A stretch of DNA of 64,000 nucleotides from Paraphysomonas bandaiensis (lineage: Eukaryota; Chrysophyceae), in the NCBI GenBank assembly GCA_965644295.1, contig CBFFRP010000039.1, forward strand, positions 62,001 through 126,000, given 5' to 3'. Positions 22,991 to 34,000 of the stretch are shown one piece after another; the stretch's first letter is position 1, and each line of letters begins with the position of its first letter. The position numbers and the translations under genes are program-made. Below the pieces are notes generated by a model. That model was given only the letters and a program-made list of their open reading frames with translations. It ran no database searches and had not been told where the DNA came from.

Positions 22991-24935
22991 ATGTGGAAGG
23001 GTCTCATTGCATTGTTGTTGTTTTATTCAGGCTCTGCTCTGCTATTGAACGATACGTTCGACTCTCTGGACAACTGGCGTTTAGATCTACAGGGAAACAC
23101 CGCATATGTTGATATTGACAGTGGTAATCTAATCACCACTGTGAGTTTTTGTGGCACATCGTGTTATCGTGCAGAAGTGTCCACAGCAATAGCCCTCAGA
23201 TCATCAGTGCTGTCCAACACAGGCGAGTACTGGCTTGGATTCAGCAATCGCATTCCATCATCGTGGCGATGGCTTGGTGATACTTCTCAAAATAAGTATG
23301 GAGATGTGACGTACATATTTCAAATTCATGGAGGTGATAATCTTGGACGATCACCTATCTTGGGTATCCGAAATCTCGGAAAGTCCTTCTCAATCAATAT
23401 ATGTGGTAATTCGGCCTATAACTCCCCAGAGGAAAGTTGCGTATATGACACTCTTGGTGACGTGACTATTGGTGATTGGATTTCTTGGGTAGTTCATGTA
23501 AAATTGTCCAGTGTTCCTGAAGAAGGTTTTGTGTCGGTGTGGCGGGATCAAAAACTCGTTCTCCAGCGGACTGGTTTACTGACTTCATATGATGATATAA
23601 AACCACATTACATTAAGCTTGGATCCTATCAGATCAACTGGAAGCGTGGTGAGACTACCCAGACCCAGTGGGTGGGCGTTGATTACGCTGAGGTACGCGT
23701 TGGAAACGAAACCTCAGGTTATGATGAGGTCAACACTGGAACGGCCAATGTGACAGAGAATACAAAGAGCTCTGGTAAAGGAATATCTGTTTTGCTGCTT
23801 GCTGTAGTAGTAAGCGGAGCTGTGATTTTGTCGTCTATGTGCTGCACTGTCATGTGCGGTAAAAAAGATTCTCATGTCTACCGACCTACCACATCATCAG
23901 TAAGAAGCAGTTCAAGTAACCGTAGCGCTGTCACCTCTACCTCGAGAGGTCAGATGGAGTTCGGACAAGTCTACAGCGCAGACCTATCGACACAGAGTAT
24001 CACTGAACTCAATACTTGGCGCAATTCATTAAGGACATCGGCAACGAATTTAAAGAATATTGATTCTGATCAATCTAATTCCCACTCCCTCCCACGCCCA
24101 CACTCAAGCGGAAGTGGCCCTGCTAATAAAAACACAAGAAGTCACAGTGGAAGTCGTCCAGGACATCAGCCTGAAACACGTGCTAGAGGAGGTACTTTTA
24201 CTGACCGTCGTCCAGGGCATCAGCCTGAAACACGTGCTAGAGGAGGTACTTCTACTGGCAGTCGTGCATGGCATCAACCTGAAGTACAAGCTCGAGGTGG
24301 GTCGTCTACTGGCAGTCGTCCAGGACATCAACCTGAAGTGCGAGCTCGAGGTGGTTCTTCTACTGTACAAGGATGGGAGAGACCGGCTTCACAGTCCCAC
24401 CCACGATGTACTTCTAGTGGGCGAGGAAGTACAGACACACATACAGTGAACCGGGTATCTAGGGATAGTGGTAGTGTGTCCGCAAAGTCTGGTAAGTATT
24501 CATTGTTATGACATGTGATCAGTTATAGTGACTGCTGGTGATATGTATGCAGAGCGGTCTCCATTGTGCGAAGAGGCGGCAACTGCCCGTATTCGACCAT
24601 GTGGGACTCGAGCCAGTAGCAAAGATCCCTCTAGAAAGCGGCATGTTGTGTACGAGCTGTCGTTGTTGAAGGACAGTGAGAAGGCTGCAGTACATAGCCA
24701 ATCGACAGATATTCTGTTAGACCAAATAAGAGTAAGCAGTGACGACTGGCTTAAGAGAAGAGGGTTCATGGTCCGATTTCGTACTGATCGACCTCCTAGA
24801 CGACGCCGAGACATCAGTAGACGTGCTCGTGGTCAGAAGCGATATAATTATGAAGCTCGCCAGGATATGGATGGAGTGTCGATTACAGCTTTAGAACTCC
24901 CCCACTCTCGGTTACTAGGTCTATCTCGAGAGTAA
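22991..24935 (+). CDS. Membrane-anchored polysaccharide-lyase-like protein
   Basis: Two exons, 22991-24491 and 24553-24935 (61-base intron); 1884 bases, 627 residues. Signal peptide at 1-17 (MWKGLIALLLFYSGSALL). The extracellular domain (about 18-245) has beta-jelly-roll features of lyase families such as glucuronan or heparin lyases: NDTFDSLDNWRLDL, GEYWLGFSNRIPSSW, VTYIFQIHGGDNLGRSPILG, WISWVVHVKLSS, YIKLGSYQINWKRG. A single membrane helix lies at about 263-290 (ISVLLLAVVVSGAVILSS), so it is probably a type I surface protein. The cytoplasmic tail is Ser/Arg-rich with four 18-residue repeats (GHQPETRARGG type) and a basic end. Catalytic residues were not assigned; it may be a binding protein rather than an active enzyme. 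Confidence 0.72.
24147..24362 (+). repeat. 54-base coding minisatellite, four units
   Basis: Four 54-base (18-residue) units inside the lyase-like gene, reading SRPGHQPETRARGG and variants. Units 1-2 and units 3-4 resemble each other most, which suggests stepwise duplication. Confidence 0.9.
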
Positions 24936-25096
24936 TAAGTTGTGTATATGTATTATTTTATACGTTTTTCACCAGTTTGTCTAAATTTTATAATGGTGAA
25001 CTTTTGTTTCCGTGATTGACGATCATGTGACAGCTTTTATAGAAAATCATTTCGTAGCCGTTGCATATATACGTATGTCCTATCTTGCGACATTGA

Positions 25097-25321
25097 ATGA
25101 GTGTGTTAAGAATAACCCTGGACAAGAAATGCCTTTGTAGTGACAAGTCACAGGAGCCCTTAAGAGTGGAGTTTGCAGGGTGTATTGTAAGCTTCGTAGC
25201 CTGTGCATTACAAGATGGAAAAATTACAATATTGAGAGCAGCAGAATTTGATGATATAGAAGAGAGTTATCGAAGCTCTGGGCTTCCCGCGTGTGAAGAA
25301 CGATATTGTGATGCATCCTAA
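25097..25321 (+). CDS. Possible small hypothetical protein
   Basis: A 74-residue open frame (MSVLRITLDKKCLCSDKS...) between the lyase-like gene and family B repeat B2. Composition is protein-like, but there is no family match and no support for start or splicing. Could be chance. Confidence 0.2.
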   Translation: MSVLRITLDKKCLCSDKSQEPLRVEFAGCIVSFVACALQDGKITILRAAEFDDIEESYRSSGLPACEERYCDAS

Positions 25322-25633
25322 GGCCAGGGATCTGAAGGCAAATATATTCCCTACGCTACAGGCTACAGTCCACCTAAGCACGCAACTACTACAATGCTGT
25401 AATGTATGTATGCTCGTAGAGTTGTTAGTTATGATATAACGCTTGACACCACCGGTTGAATGCTTCTTAATAATATACTGCTTATCTCACTTTAATATTC
25501 AAATCTGTACCATGTATAGGCTACTAATTACAAAGAATACGACAGGTCCGTTTCACGACATGTGGTACAATAACTTCTAACAAAACTATGTTGCGATACT
25601 CACATCGAGTTGTTCCCTACTAAACGCTATAAA

Positions 25634-25955
25634 TGTTAGAAATTGACATTTCCAGTAATAAGACCTTGATAAGCACTTATATAGAATATTATATAATTAT
25701 AAGAGATACCATACTTCATTCATTGACGTTCACCAACTCTTTTTATCTCTACTACACCAACCATTTCTAGTACGATCTTACATCGTCACTATCTTGTACA
25801 GTCAGTATATTTCAGTTTCATCACTACAATGGCTATCATATTATTGGCTCTCATAATACAGTTAGCTACTACTGTATTCTTTGAGTAACGGATATAGTTC
25901 AAATATCTTAGAAGCTACAGCTTTTAATTGCTCACAAACAGCAAAACTCAACAAT
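25634..25955 (+). repeat. Family B repeat, copy B2
   Basis: Same orientation as B1 at 4745 and highly similar in its first 190 bases. It carries a central segment (about 25826-25920) lacking in B1, and both then resume with TTTTAATTGCTCACAAACAG. B1 therefore looks internally deleted, or B2 has gained an insert. Confidence 0.65.
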
Positions 25956-26091
25956 AAACAAACTAGACTACCTGCCGAGTTTCAACCCTTCGAGTGAAAA
26001 GAATAACGCAAAAATATTATAGGTAGACAGTATTACGAAAATAAAGCGTCGCCTACTAACTAGCAAGTTTTAAATTATCGGACAGTAAAGT

Positions 26092-26491
26092 ATGAAACCT
26101 ACAAAACATCCAGCGACTATTCTGCAGTGAGTTCATGAAATCTTCCTCGCCTTAATTGCAGACGGTTTCTGATCTAACAATCTTTTCTTGTTGTTGTTCA
26201 GAGAATTTGTCTCAAGAGACTTATTATTCTCTGTCCTTGAAGATAATCCTGATATGGGAGGATCGGAAACACACGGGTTTGATGGTAAGGCTTCGTGGTA
26301 AGATGAAACATATGCTTCCTCCGGACGATTGGGTGTCCGTCGCATTTGGGATTTCTGCAGCAAATATAATAGAGAGGGTTGTCATTAGCTCCGAACTCAC
26401 CGCAGATTTACGTCGAGTACTGATGGAGGCTTCAAAAGGCAAGATTGTAGACGCTACTAATCGTGCCCTATGCCGCCTCCAGCATCTTTGA
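26092..26491 (+). CDS. Small three-exon hypothetical protein
   Basis: Proposed exons 26092-26126, 26202-26284, 26361-26491, with introns starting GTGAGT and GTAAGG and ending TTCAG and TGCAG. The sum is 249 bases, 82 residues, beginning MKPTKHPATILQEF and ending RALCRLQHL. The C-terminal exon is helical and basic (ISSELTADLRRVLMEA). An alternative is a longer single-exon reading into exon 3. The stop is only about 20 bases from the stop of the opposite-strand gene at 26511, so the two converge. Function unknown. Confidence 0.45.
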
Positions 26492-26510
26492 ACAGCAGCT
26501 TACATAGCTG

Positions 26511-26813
26511 TCAGTATAAGACTATGAGCTCAACCTGTTTACCGTTATAGTCTTTGATCTGCCGTTTCGTATATCGCGACACATTATCTTTGAAGCCCGG
26601 TGGTAGATATTCTAACCTCTTTAAGGTTCTCACTATTCGTTGTTTAGTGCCACTCACTCCTAAGCTGTTCACTGTATTGGGGAGCCTGTTGATTATCACT
26701 ATAAATGCTGGTCCATCTTCTTCTCCATATCCTCGAACAGTATTCACGAAGTCTCTGACTTCCTCTGGTATGGTTGTGTCTATTACTGATGCCTTCATTG
26801 ATGTTTGTTTCAT
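26511..26813 (-). CDS. Small conserved-looking hypothetical protein
   Basis: Intronless 100-residue frame starting MKQTSMKASVIDTT. It has mixed alpha/beta character (AFIVIINRLPNTVNS, then basic TKQRIVRTLKRLEYLPPG and YTKRQIKDYNGKQVELIVLY). Codon and amino-acid use look like a real protein. No family recognised. Convergent with the gene ending at 26491. Confidence 0.45.
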   Translation of the reverse strand: MKQTSMKASVIDTTIPEEVRDFVNTVRGYGEEDGPAFIVIINRLPNTVNSLGVSGTKQRIVRTLKRLEYLPPGFKDNVSRYTKRQIKDYNGKQVELIVLY

Positions 26814-27537
26814 CTAATAGCAACATGAGAGTGAATGGAATGGCCTCCTCTGGCTCTCCATATCATACACACATACATGCACATGGATGGTATCTACATA
26901 CATATATATGAATTGGCGTATCCATATTCTGAATTCTTCCTCACTTCAACTTCCTTCCCAGCCCATCATGATGGTGCACCACTGCACTGCACTGCTGTAT
27001 GCGGTGTACGAGTATATTCAGTATTCTATGTATACTGTGGTATACCATATGCATCAGTCGCAGAGAAAAAACACGGTACTCGGTCGGATGCTACGGATCA
27101 ATAAACGGACGGAATACCCCCGTTGCCTTTTCACACAGTCTACACTACAGGTAGTCAAAAGCAAGGTTCTCTTCGCAGTTACTACAGAACTCGTTAGTAA
27201 GAGAAAATTATGTCTCTAGTCTACAGCCGTACACTACACACTGCATAACATAACACCATACACCTCTATGTGCCCTATGCATATCTTATACAGTCACTTC
27301 AAGTACTAAACTGAAAAGAACATCCTCTTATTTCTCTACGTCAGTGGCAGAGTATAGAACCGTATGGGGATACTGGTGTATGTATATGTGTGTGTACTCC
27401 GTATGTTTGTATATGTATATACGTACGTCGTCGTGAAGGTACTTAGCCATATATACATGCATATATCCACCTCTCTCTGCATATACACATACACACCATA
27501 TCTCTGCATCCCTTCACTCACCATGACCATATAACCC
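26814..27537. other. Spacer upstream of the copper ATPase
   Basis: About 720 bases with TACATAC and GTATATGT runs (27360-27440). Short ORFs are low-complexity. No gene is supported. Confidence 0.4.
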
Positions 27538-30500
27538 ATGGAAGAACACTTCACTATCGATGGCATGAAGTGTGAGGCGAACTGCGCCTCATCTGTAACC
27601 AGAGCAGCTCTATCAGTTGATGGGGTCTCTCAAGCGTCTGTCGATCTCCCTCATCGTTCTCTTGTTATCACTTACTCTCCTTCTCTTCCTGTATCTCTCA
27701 CTGATACACGGGCAGAGGAGGTTGCGATGGCGGTGGAGGAGGCGGGGTATACAGCTCATTGGGGTCGAGGGAAGTGTATCAGATACTTTAAAGTATCGGG
27801 GATGTTTTGTGATCACTGTAAGGGAACGATTGAGAAAGCTGTTATGGCGATTGATCGTGTTAAAAGGGTTATAGTCGATTTAGACCGACATGTGGCGACT
27901 GTTATTATGGAGGAACAAGCAGATGTTGCGGCGATATTAGATGCTATTGATTGTGTGGGATATGATGCAGAGCCGTATGAAGGAAGTCGTGATGTTACGC
28001 TGTGTATATCGGGCATGGTGAGTGGTATCATTTATGTGCAGTATGTTCATTTTTGATATGTGGTTTGATGGAGCAGAAGTGTAAAACCCGATGTGGTAAC
28101 ACTGTTCACAACGCTCTTCGTCGCCTCCCTGGCGTTGCATGTGTGAAGGTAGATGTAAGTCAGGGTATAGCTCAAGTACGGGGATCTGCTAAGTTTGAGG
28201 ATATTGCTTCGGCTGTTGAAGGTGCAGGTGCATTCACTGTTACTTGCTCCCAAAAAGATGAAACCTCGTCCTCAGAAACGACCACTTCTCTTCCAACAAC
28301 GGGAGATACTGTGCACCCTGTTAATCTTGACGAATCGACGGGGCACAGTTTTGGCTCTAGTGTGGGCAATTTGGCGGATAGTCGGACATTGTTTAGTATC
28401 AAGGGTATGTCTTGTGGCGCCTGCGTGGCAGGAATAGAAAGATTACTGTTGGGGCTACCTGGGGTGCAACAAGCGACTGTTGCTTTGTTGACCGAACGTG
28501 GCGAAGTTCTCTATGATAGCAAGAAGATATCTTGGCAAACGTTGTTGTCGGCGATAGAGGGGGCTGGATATCGAGCTAATCATGTGACTACGAGAAGGTA
28601 AATTGTGATACGTTTCTCGTGACTGCTATATCATATTTCTCCATCAGCAATAGCAGCTCAGACTGTGATGAACGGCGGTTCATGATAACTTCCAGAGCAC
28701 ATGTAGACGTGAAGAAGGAATGTGAGGGTGTGACAGCTCTACTGGACTCGGGTGGTGTGCTGGAAGTAAGATGGCTGAACGCCAATGATGAAAATATTGA
28801 CGAGTCAGGAGGATCATCTAGCGTGCTAGAGGTCACCTATGACCCGGCAGTTGTTGGTCTTAGGTATATACTAGAGAGTCTAGTTAAGTCGAATCCTCAG
28901 TTCAGTGTATCATTGATGAAGAGAAAGGTGCCTTATTACGAAAATTCTTGTGATACGAAGACCTACGTATTAAATCTTATTGTATTTTTGTGTTGTGTAG
29001 GGAGGCGGGGCAGAGTCGATGGAAGCACAGAATCGAGAAACTGATAAGCTCCTTCGTGACTTAATATTTGCATCTGCCCTAACTGCACCTTTGTCGGTAA
29101 TGATGTGGACAGGTATAAAAATACGTTCATCACCATGTTAATTCTGACGAAGCCTAAGGTGTACTAATGGAGAATGTCATTCCTGGACTGACGTTGATGG
29201 ACGTTGCCGCAGTGTTCCTGGCAACTCCTGTCCAGTTTGTCTGCGGGCAGCGCTTCTACAAGGTTTGATGGCATACGTATAGGACCTACACACACTGATA
29301 TGATACTTTAGGAAGCGTATCGCGGGCTTTTATCGAGAACACTGGGGATGGGATTTCTTGTTGTTCTAGGAACTACCTGTGCTTATGTCTTTGGATTGAT
29401 GTCGGTGGTACATAGTGTTCTTAGGAAGGGCCATGTTCCTTCCTATACTGACAACTTCATGACTTCTGCAATGCTAATATCATTCGTACTTCTGGGAAAA
29501 TACATGGAATCAAGAGCAAAGTCGTACACGTAAGCTCCACTATATCTGTCAGTGTTGGGGTGATATCTTCTTGCAGTTCTGTTGCACTTCAGAAGCTGAT
29601 GGAGAAGCAGCCGAACACAGCTATACTACTTTCCACTAAAAGCAAAGGTTCGAAAGAGGGCACAGTTGGCTATGAAGTGATCAGTGAGCGGTCGGTACCA
29701 TCGGAGCTTCTGTCTGAGGGTGACCTCGTTAAGGTGGTGCGTGGAATGATTATACCATCAGATGGAGAGGTTGTTCTCGGCGGTGGAGAGGTCAATGAGT
29801 CACTCATCACAGGGGAGGCTCTACCAGTATCTAAGTGTGTGGGTGACGATGTAATTGGTGGCACCCAATTGGTTGAGGGGCTGCTACACATTAGAGTAAG
29901 GTCCTTGCCGGAGAATTCTGTGCTTAGTCAAATTATAAAACTCGTTGAAAACGCTCAGATGAAAAAAGCCCCGATACAGCGAACAGCAGATTCTATTGCC
30001 GGCGTGTTCGCTCTCTGCGTAATTGGCGCAGCCGTTGCTGTATTTATCATGTGGCACATTTTACTTGCCCATTACCTAGTTCCTCGGTGGATGCTTCCTC
30101 AAAACGTGTCGAATTTCGTCGTTGCGTTCACTTTTTCTATTAGCACTTTGGTGGTTGCATGTCCTTGTGCGATGGGTCTTGCGACACCTACTGCCATTAT
30201 GGTAATAGTACTCTTCTATGTATCGTTTATATATGACCTTTTTTGCAGGTGGGCACCGGTGTTGGTGCAAAATTGGGCATTTTAATAAAGGGAGGTGAAG
30301 CATTGGAGACGGCAAATCGACTTACGACTATTGTTTTTGATAAAACGGGAACGTTGACGATGGTGTGTAATCACTATAAGTATGCTGTAAGTAACAAGCA
30401 AAGTAGGGATGCCCAGACGTGTCCACTATATATCTGCTGAGCTCCAGTGGATCCCACATGGTCAAAGTGCGTGGAAGTAGTGCAGATGGAGTGCAGGCGG

Positions 30501-31957
30501 TAGGAGAACAGGGTCGAGTCGCTGCATCGAGTGCTGAGGACAGCATATATGACATATGCAGCGGTCAGGGTGCATCATCGGTTGTCTTATCCAGTATTGA
30601 TACGCAAGACCTGAATAGTGATGAGTTTATGGACGAGGATGGCTTGCTGTGGATGGTTGCGTCAGCGGAGCTTAACAGTGAACACCTCATAGGACGTGCT
30701 ATTGTACGACATGCGCAATCTCGAAAGCATCTACCTCCACTAGAGCACTCGGATGAGGTGTCCGCTACCACCGGGAAGGGTATTAAATGCATGGTGTTGG
30801 GTTATGAAGTCATTGTAGGCTCTCTGAATTTCTTGCGCGAAGAGGATGTTCAGCACTCTCACAACAGCACTTTTGCGAATATGGCGATTGCGGCACAGGA
30901 GCAGGGGTCAATTGTAGTCTTCGCAGCTATAAACGGTTCGATGCGAGGTATGATTCAGCTGGCAGACAAGCCCCGGCCAGAAGCTGCCGACACAGTCGCA
31001 GCTCTTCATGCTCTTGGGAAGAAGGTCTGGATAGTAACCGGGGACAGTATCAGAACGGCAACTTCCCTGGGCGCAATGGTGGGTGTACCCACTTCTAATA
31101 TCATATCTGAGGCCCTACCGAGTACCAAGATTCAGCATGTGATGCGCCTTCAGGATGAAGGGGAGTATGTCGGGTTTGTTGGGGACGGTATAAATGATGC
31201 ACCAGCAGGTACGATGATCTCTCGATACTTTTATATTATTAATATATTTCTATGTATTTTTGCTATTCGATGACACGCAGTCGCCCAGGTATCTACTTTG
31301 GTTTCATTTTCTTTTGTCTAATCATGCACAGGCTGATGTTGGGATCGCTATCGGCGGGGGTACGGACGTGGCAATGGAGAGTGCGGACATGGTTCTGATG
31401 CGGGCAGATATATTTAGTGTAGTGACCGCAATCGATCTGTCTCATGCGATTCTGCGATGCATAAGGAGAAATCTCTTTTGGGCATTGGCATACAATGTGG
31501 TAGGATTCATTGTTTTTTACGTGGGCGTTGAGTGGGATAATGCTTGTGAAACTAGGTATCGATTCCTTTAGCGGCTGGACTTTCCCTTCCCATATTCCAT
31601 ACTGTGATACCTCCGTGGGTTGCAGGCATGGCCATGGCAATGTCATCGGTCTCTGTGGTATTATCATCTCTAAGTTTACTAAGCTACCAACCACCGATTA
31701 GACAAAATTCTGTAGGTGTTCGACCTACAAATGCACCAATGCGCACGCTTGTGAGCAACGTTTCCCCCCAGCCTCAAGTGGACAGTCCTTTTCGACCCAG
31801 TGGACTGGAGTCTCTGTTATCGTTTGCTGGCCCAGTAAGTGATGATTCGAGAGATGGGGTGTACAGTGGTATGGGGATGTTAGAAATGGAAGGAGAACGG
31901 ACCTCATTATTGGAGAACCGAAAACACTACGGCTCCACTGACCAATGTAGAATGTAA
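27538..31957 (+). CDS. Copper-transporting P1B-type ATPase
   Basis: Twelve exons: 27538-28017, 28077-28597, 28648-28927, 29001-29112, 29159-29262, 29312-29529, 29577-30201, 30249-30364, 30448-31208, 31281-31288, 31332-31499, 31556-31957; 3795 bases, 1264 residues. Five N-terminal HMA-like domains: GMKCEANC (C12, C16), GMFCDHC, GMKCKTRC (C162, C166), GMSCGAC, and a fifth without the Cys pair (exon 3). The pump core has ITGEALP in the actuator domain, [11 protein letters not shown] (C767, C769) in the membrane, DKTGTLT (phosphorylated D811), SEHLIG in place of the usual SEHP motif, and GDGINDAPA. It should pump Cu(I) out of the cytosol into the secretory pathway, as ATP7/CCC2 do. The splice at 30365-30447 is ambiguous by a few bases. 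The 8-base exon 31281-31288 is needed to keep frame at the conserved APA-x-AQAD motif. Confidence 0.9.
31281..31288 (+). other. 8-base microexon of the copper ATPase
   Basis: TCGCCCAG lies between CGCAG and GTATCT. Flanking introns are 72 bases (31209-31280) and 43 bases (31289-31331). With it, the frame reads [18 protein letters not shown], the expected P-type ATPase hinge. Without it, the frame shifts. Confidence 0.85.
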
Positions 31958-32229
31958 ATTAGAGAAGAGTGTCACTCTACGATAGTTTTAGACTAATCTA
32001 AGAAATACGCGTCGAAAGTATACTCTTTTTTATGACAGTAATGATAATTACAAGCATTTCACTTATGAGTTGCATCATAAGATAATACAATATATGAACT
32101 AGAAAAAATAAAAGTAAATGGCGAATATATATGGACAATATGTATAGATTGTCAAAGTTAATTCATACTTTAGTTATAATTATAAGTTACTGTACTTAAC
32201 TCAAAGAAAGCCTAAACATTTTCAACTGA

Positions 32230-32885
32230 CCATACTCACACCTTCTTCTCGTGGTGTTCTGGGGGATAAGATAACGTGAATCGCATGTATAGTCAGCAGA
32301 TATCAGATATTGTTTAGTCCACTCATACCGAAATGCTTGTGTGGTACAAGGGACACTAATAAGGGGCGGCACTTGTGTAGACGTCTTTGGGCCTTGACGA
32401 AGTCAATCATCCGGGAATGGGTCCACCTTAAGGGTAACCGGGGTATTGTGCAGCCTCTAAAATCACGCCTCCGGGCTGTTCACCTTAAGGACTCAAAAAT
32501 TCTGAAGTCAGTAGATGCCAGATATATCAACATTCTGCTTGCTCACTGCGTTTGCTTCGAGTGATAGAGCGAAAGTAGTTGCACCTTGGTGCTTGTGGCG
32601 ACGTACAAGCAGCTTCTGTAGCGCTAAATAGTAGAATATGAGAAATTGTACTAGTTACTTACTGATAGAGGTTGATCTAGCTTGACTAGTCTTCATCTAA
32701 CTACCTATCTGGTGTCGGTTCTTGACGCCTACTGCTAAAAGTGAGACTTTCACACTGCTTGCGGTGACGCACATGCAGCTTTCATAGTGTTAAATTGTAA
32801 GATATCAGAATTAAGCACTAGTTAGCTAGTTAGTTAAATTGGTTTTGCTACTTTGCTAATAATCAGACATTCACTAGAATATAAA
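32230..32885 (-). mobile_element. Family A element, copy A3 (reverse, extended end)
   Basis: Reverse copy starting at CACCTTCTTCTCGTGGTG near 32240. Its terminal module (GCACCTTGGTGCTTGTGGCG ... GCTAAATAGTAGAATAT ... GACGCCTACTGCTAA) occurs twice in a row, at about 32580-32750 and 32755-32885, the second copy more diverged. The outer start is truncated. Confidence 0.65.
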
Positions 32886-33857
32886 CTGTACAATACGTAT
32901 TTTATTCTGACTTCCACATAAGTCGTTAAGTTTGTTGCTGAAAACATTCGCTGACAGTATGTTGTTATAGTACAAAATTCTTATTCGGTGCTGACGAGAA
33001 AACCATAACTGTGCAATTTACAGAAAATAACATATAGATATGTTTATAATCTATACTATCGTAATATATGATATCGTAGAACATGACTTCGTAATGTCGA
33101 CACATAGACGTTGACAACAGCATATTGTTGCTACTTGAGGTTGGTGAATGGTCCGGATTTTATAAGGCTAACTATGACTTCGAAATATAATGCACTGCTA
33201 TAATTCTCTGCCCTACGATGGCAAATACAGTCCAACATAAAGTTTCACTCTATTAACCAGCTCCAAGCCCAATGTCTCTATTGAGACTGTGGCTGAGTCA
33301 CATCAGTGTGCCCAGGGCCTTTTACACTCCCTTACTGCTGCATTTTGTTGACCACCACGCTTCCGACAAATTACCTGTCACACCATGTTGTACACGCTCC
33401 AAGCCCCCCTGCCTGGCCTTGCAACCTTCACCCTACTCAACTACTTCAGTTAAACCACGTGCCTGCACCAATGCAGCGCTGACCGCACCTACGTGCTATC
33501 CCCTCAGCAGACAACTTCGTCTCACCCATCGCTTTCTACGGCTACAACCTCTCAGAACATGGCTCGTGCGAGCAGGCTCACGAAAACGACCCCCATGGAC
33601 CCCCTATGCAATCACTGAATACTCTCGATCCCTCTCAACTGTGCAACAGGGCTGCCTTCTGCCGCCCACTCAACCCAACCCAACATGGTTTGTCTGTGGT
33701 CCATCCACCCAGCAGGCTACCCCCTCACCCTGTTCACCTATCACCCCCACAGCCCATCCATCTCATTGGATAGACACTGTATTCCGCATACGGTATACTC
33801 GACTACTGTACTACTGTGTCCTACAGGATGTATACCATTCCGTGTATACCTCTACTG

Positions 33858-34000
33858 TTGTTGGACACATCACCATGTCCATGTACCTGTCTACCTGTAC
33901 TGTTGGACACATCACCATGTCCATGTACCTGTCTACCTGTACTGTTGGACACATCACCATGTCCATGTACCTGTCTACCTGTACTGTTGGACACATCACC
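33858..34000 (+). repeat. 42-base minisatellite
   Basis: About 3.4 exact tandem copies of a 42-base unit containing TTGGACACATCACCATGTCC and ACCTGTCTACCTGTAC. The 300-residue ORF across 33272-34174 and several overlapping ORFs arise partly from this; none looks like a real protein. Confidence 0.9.
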
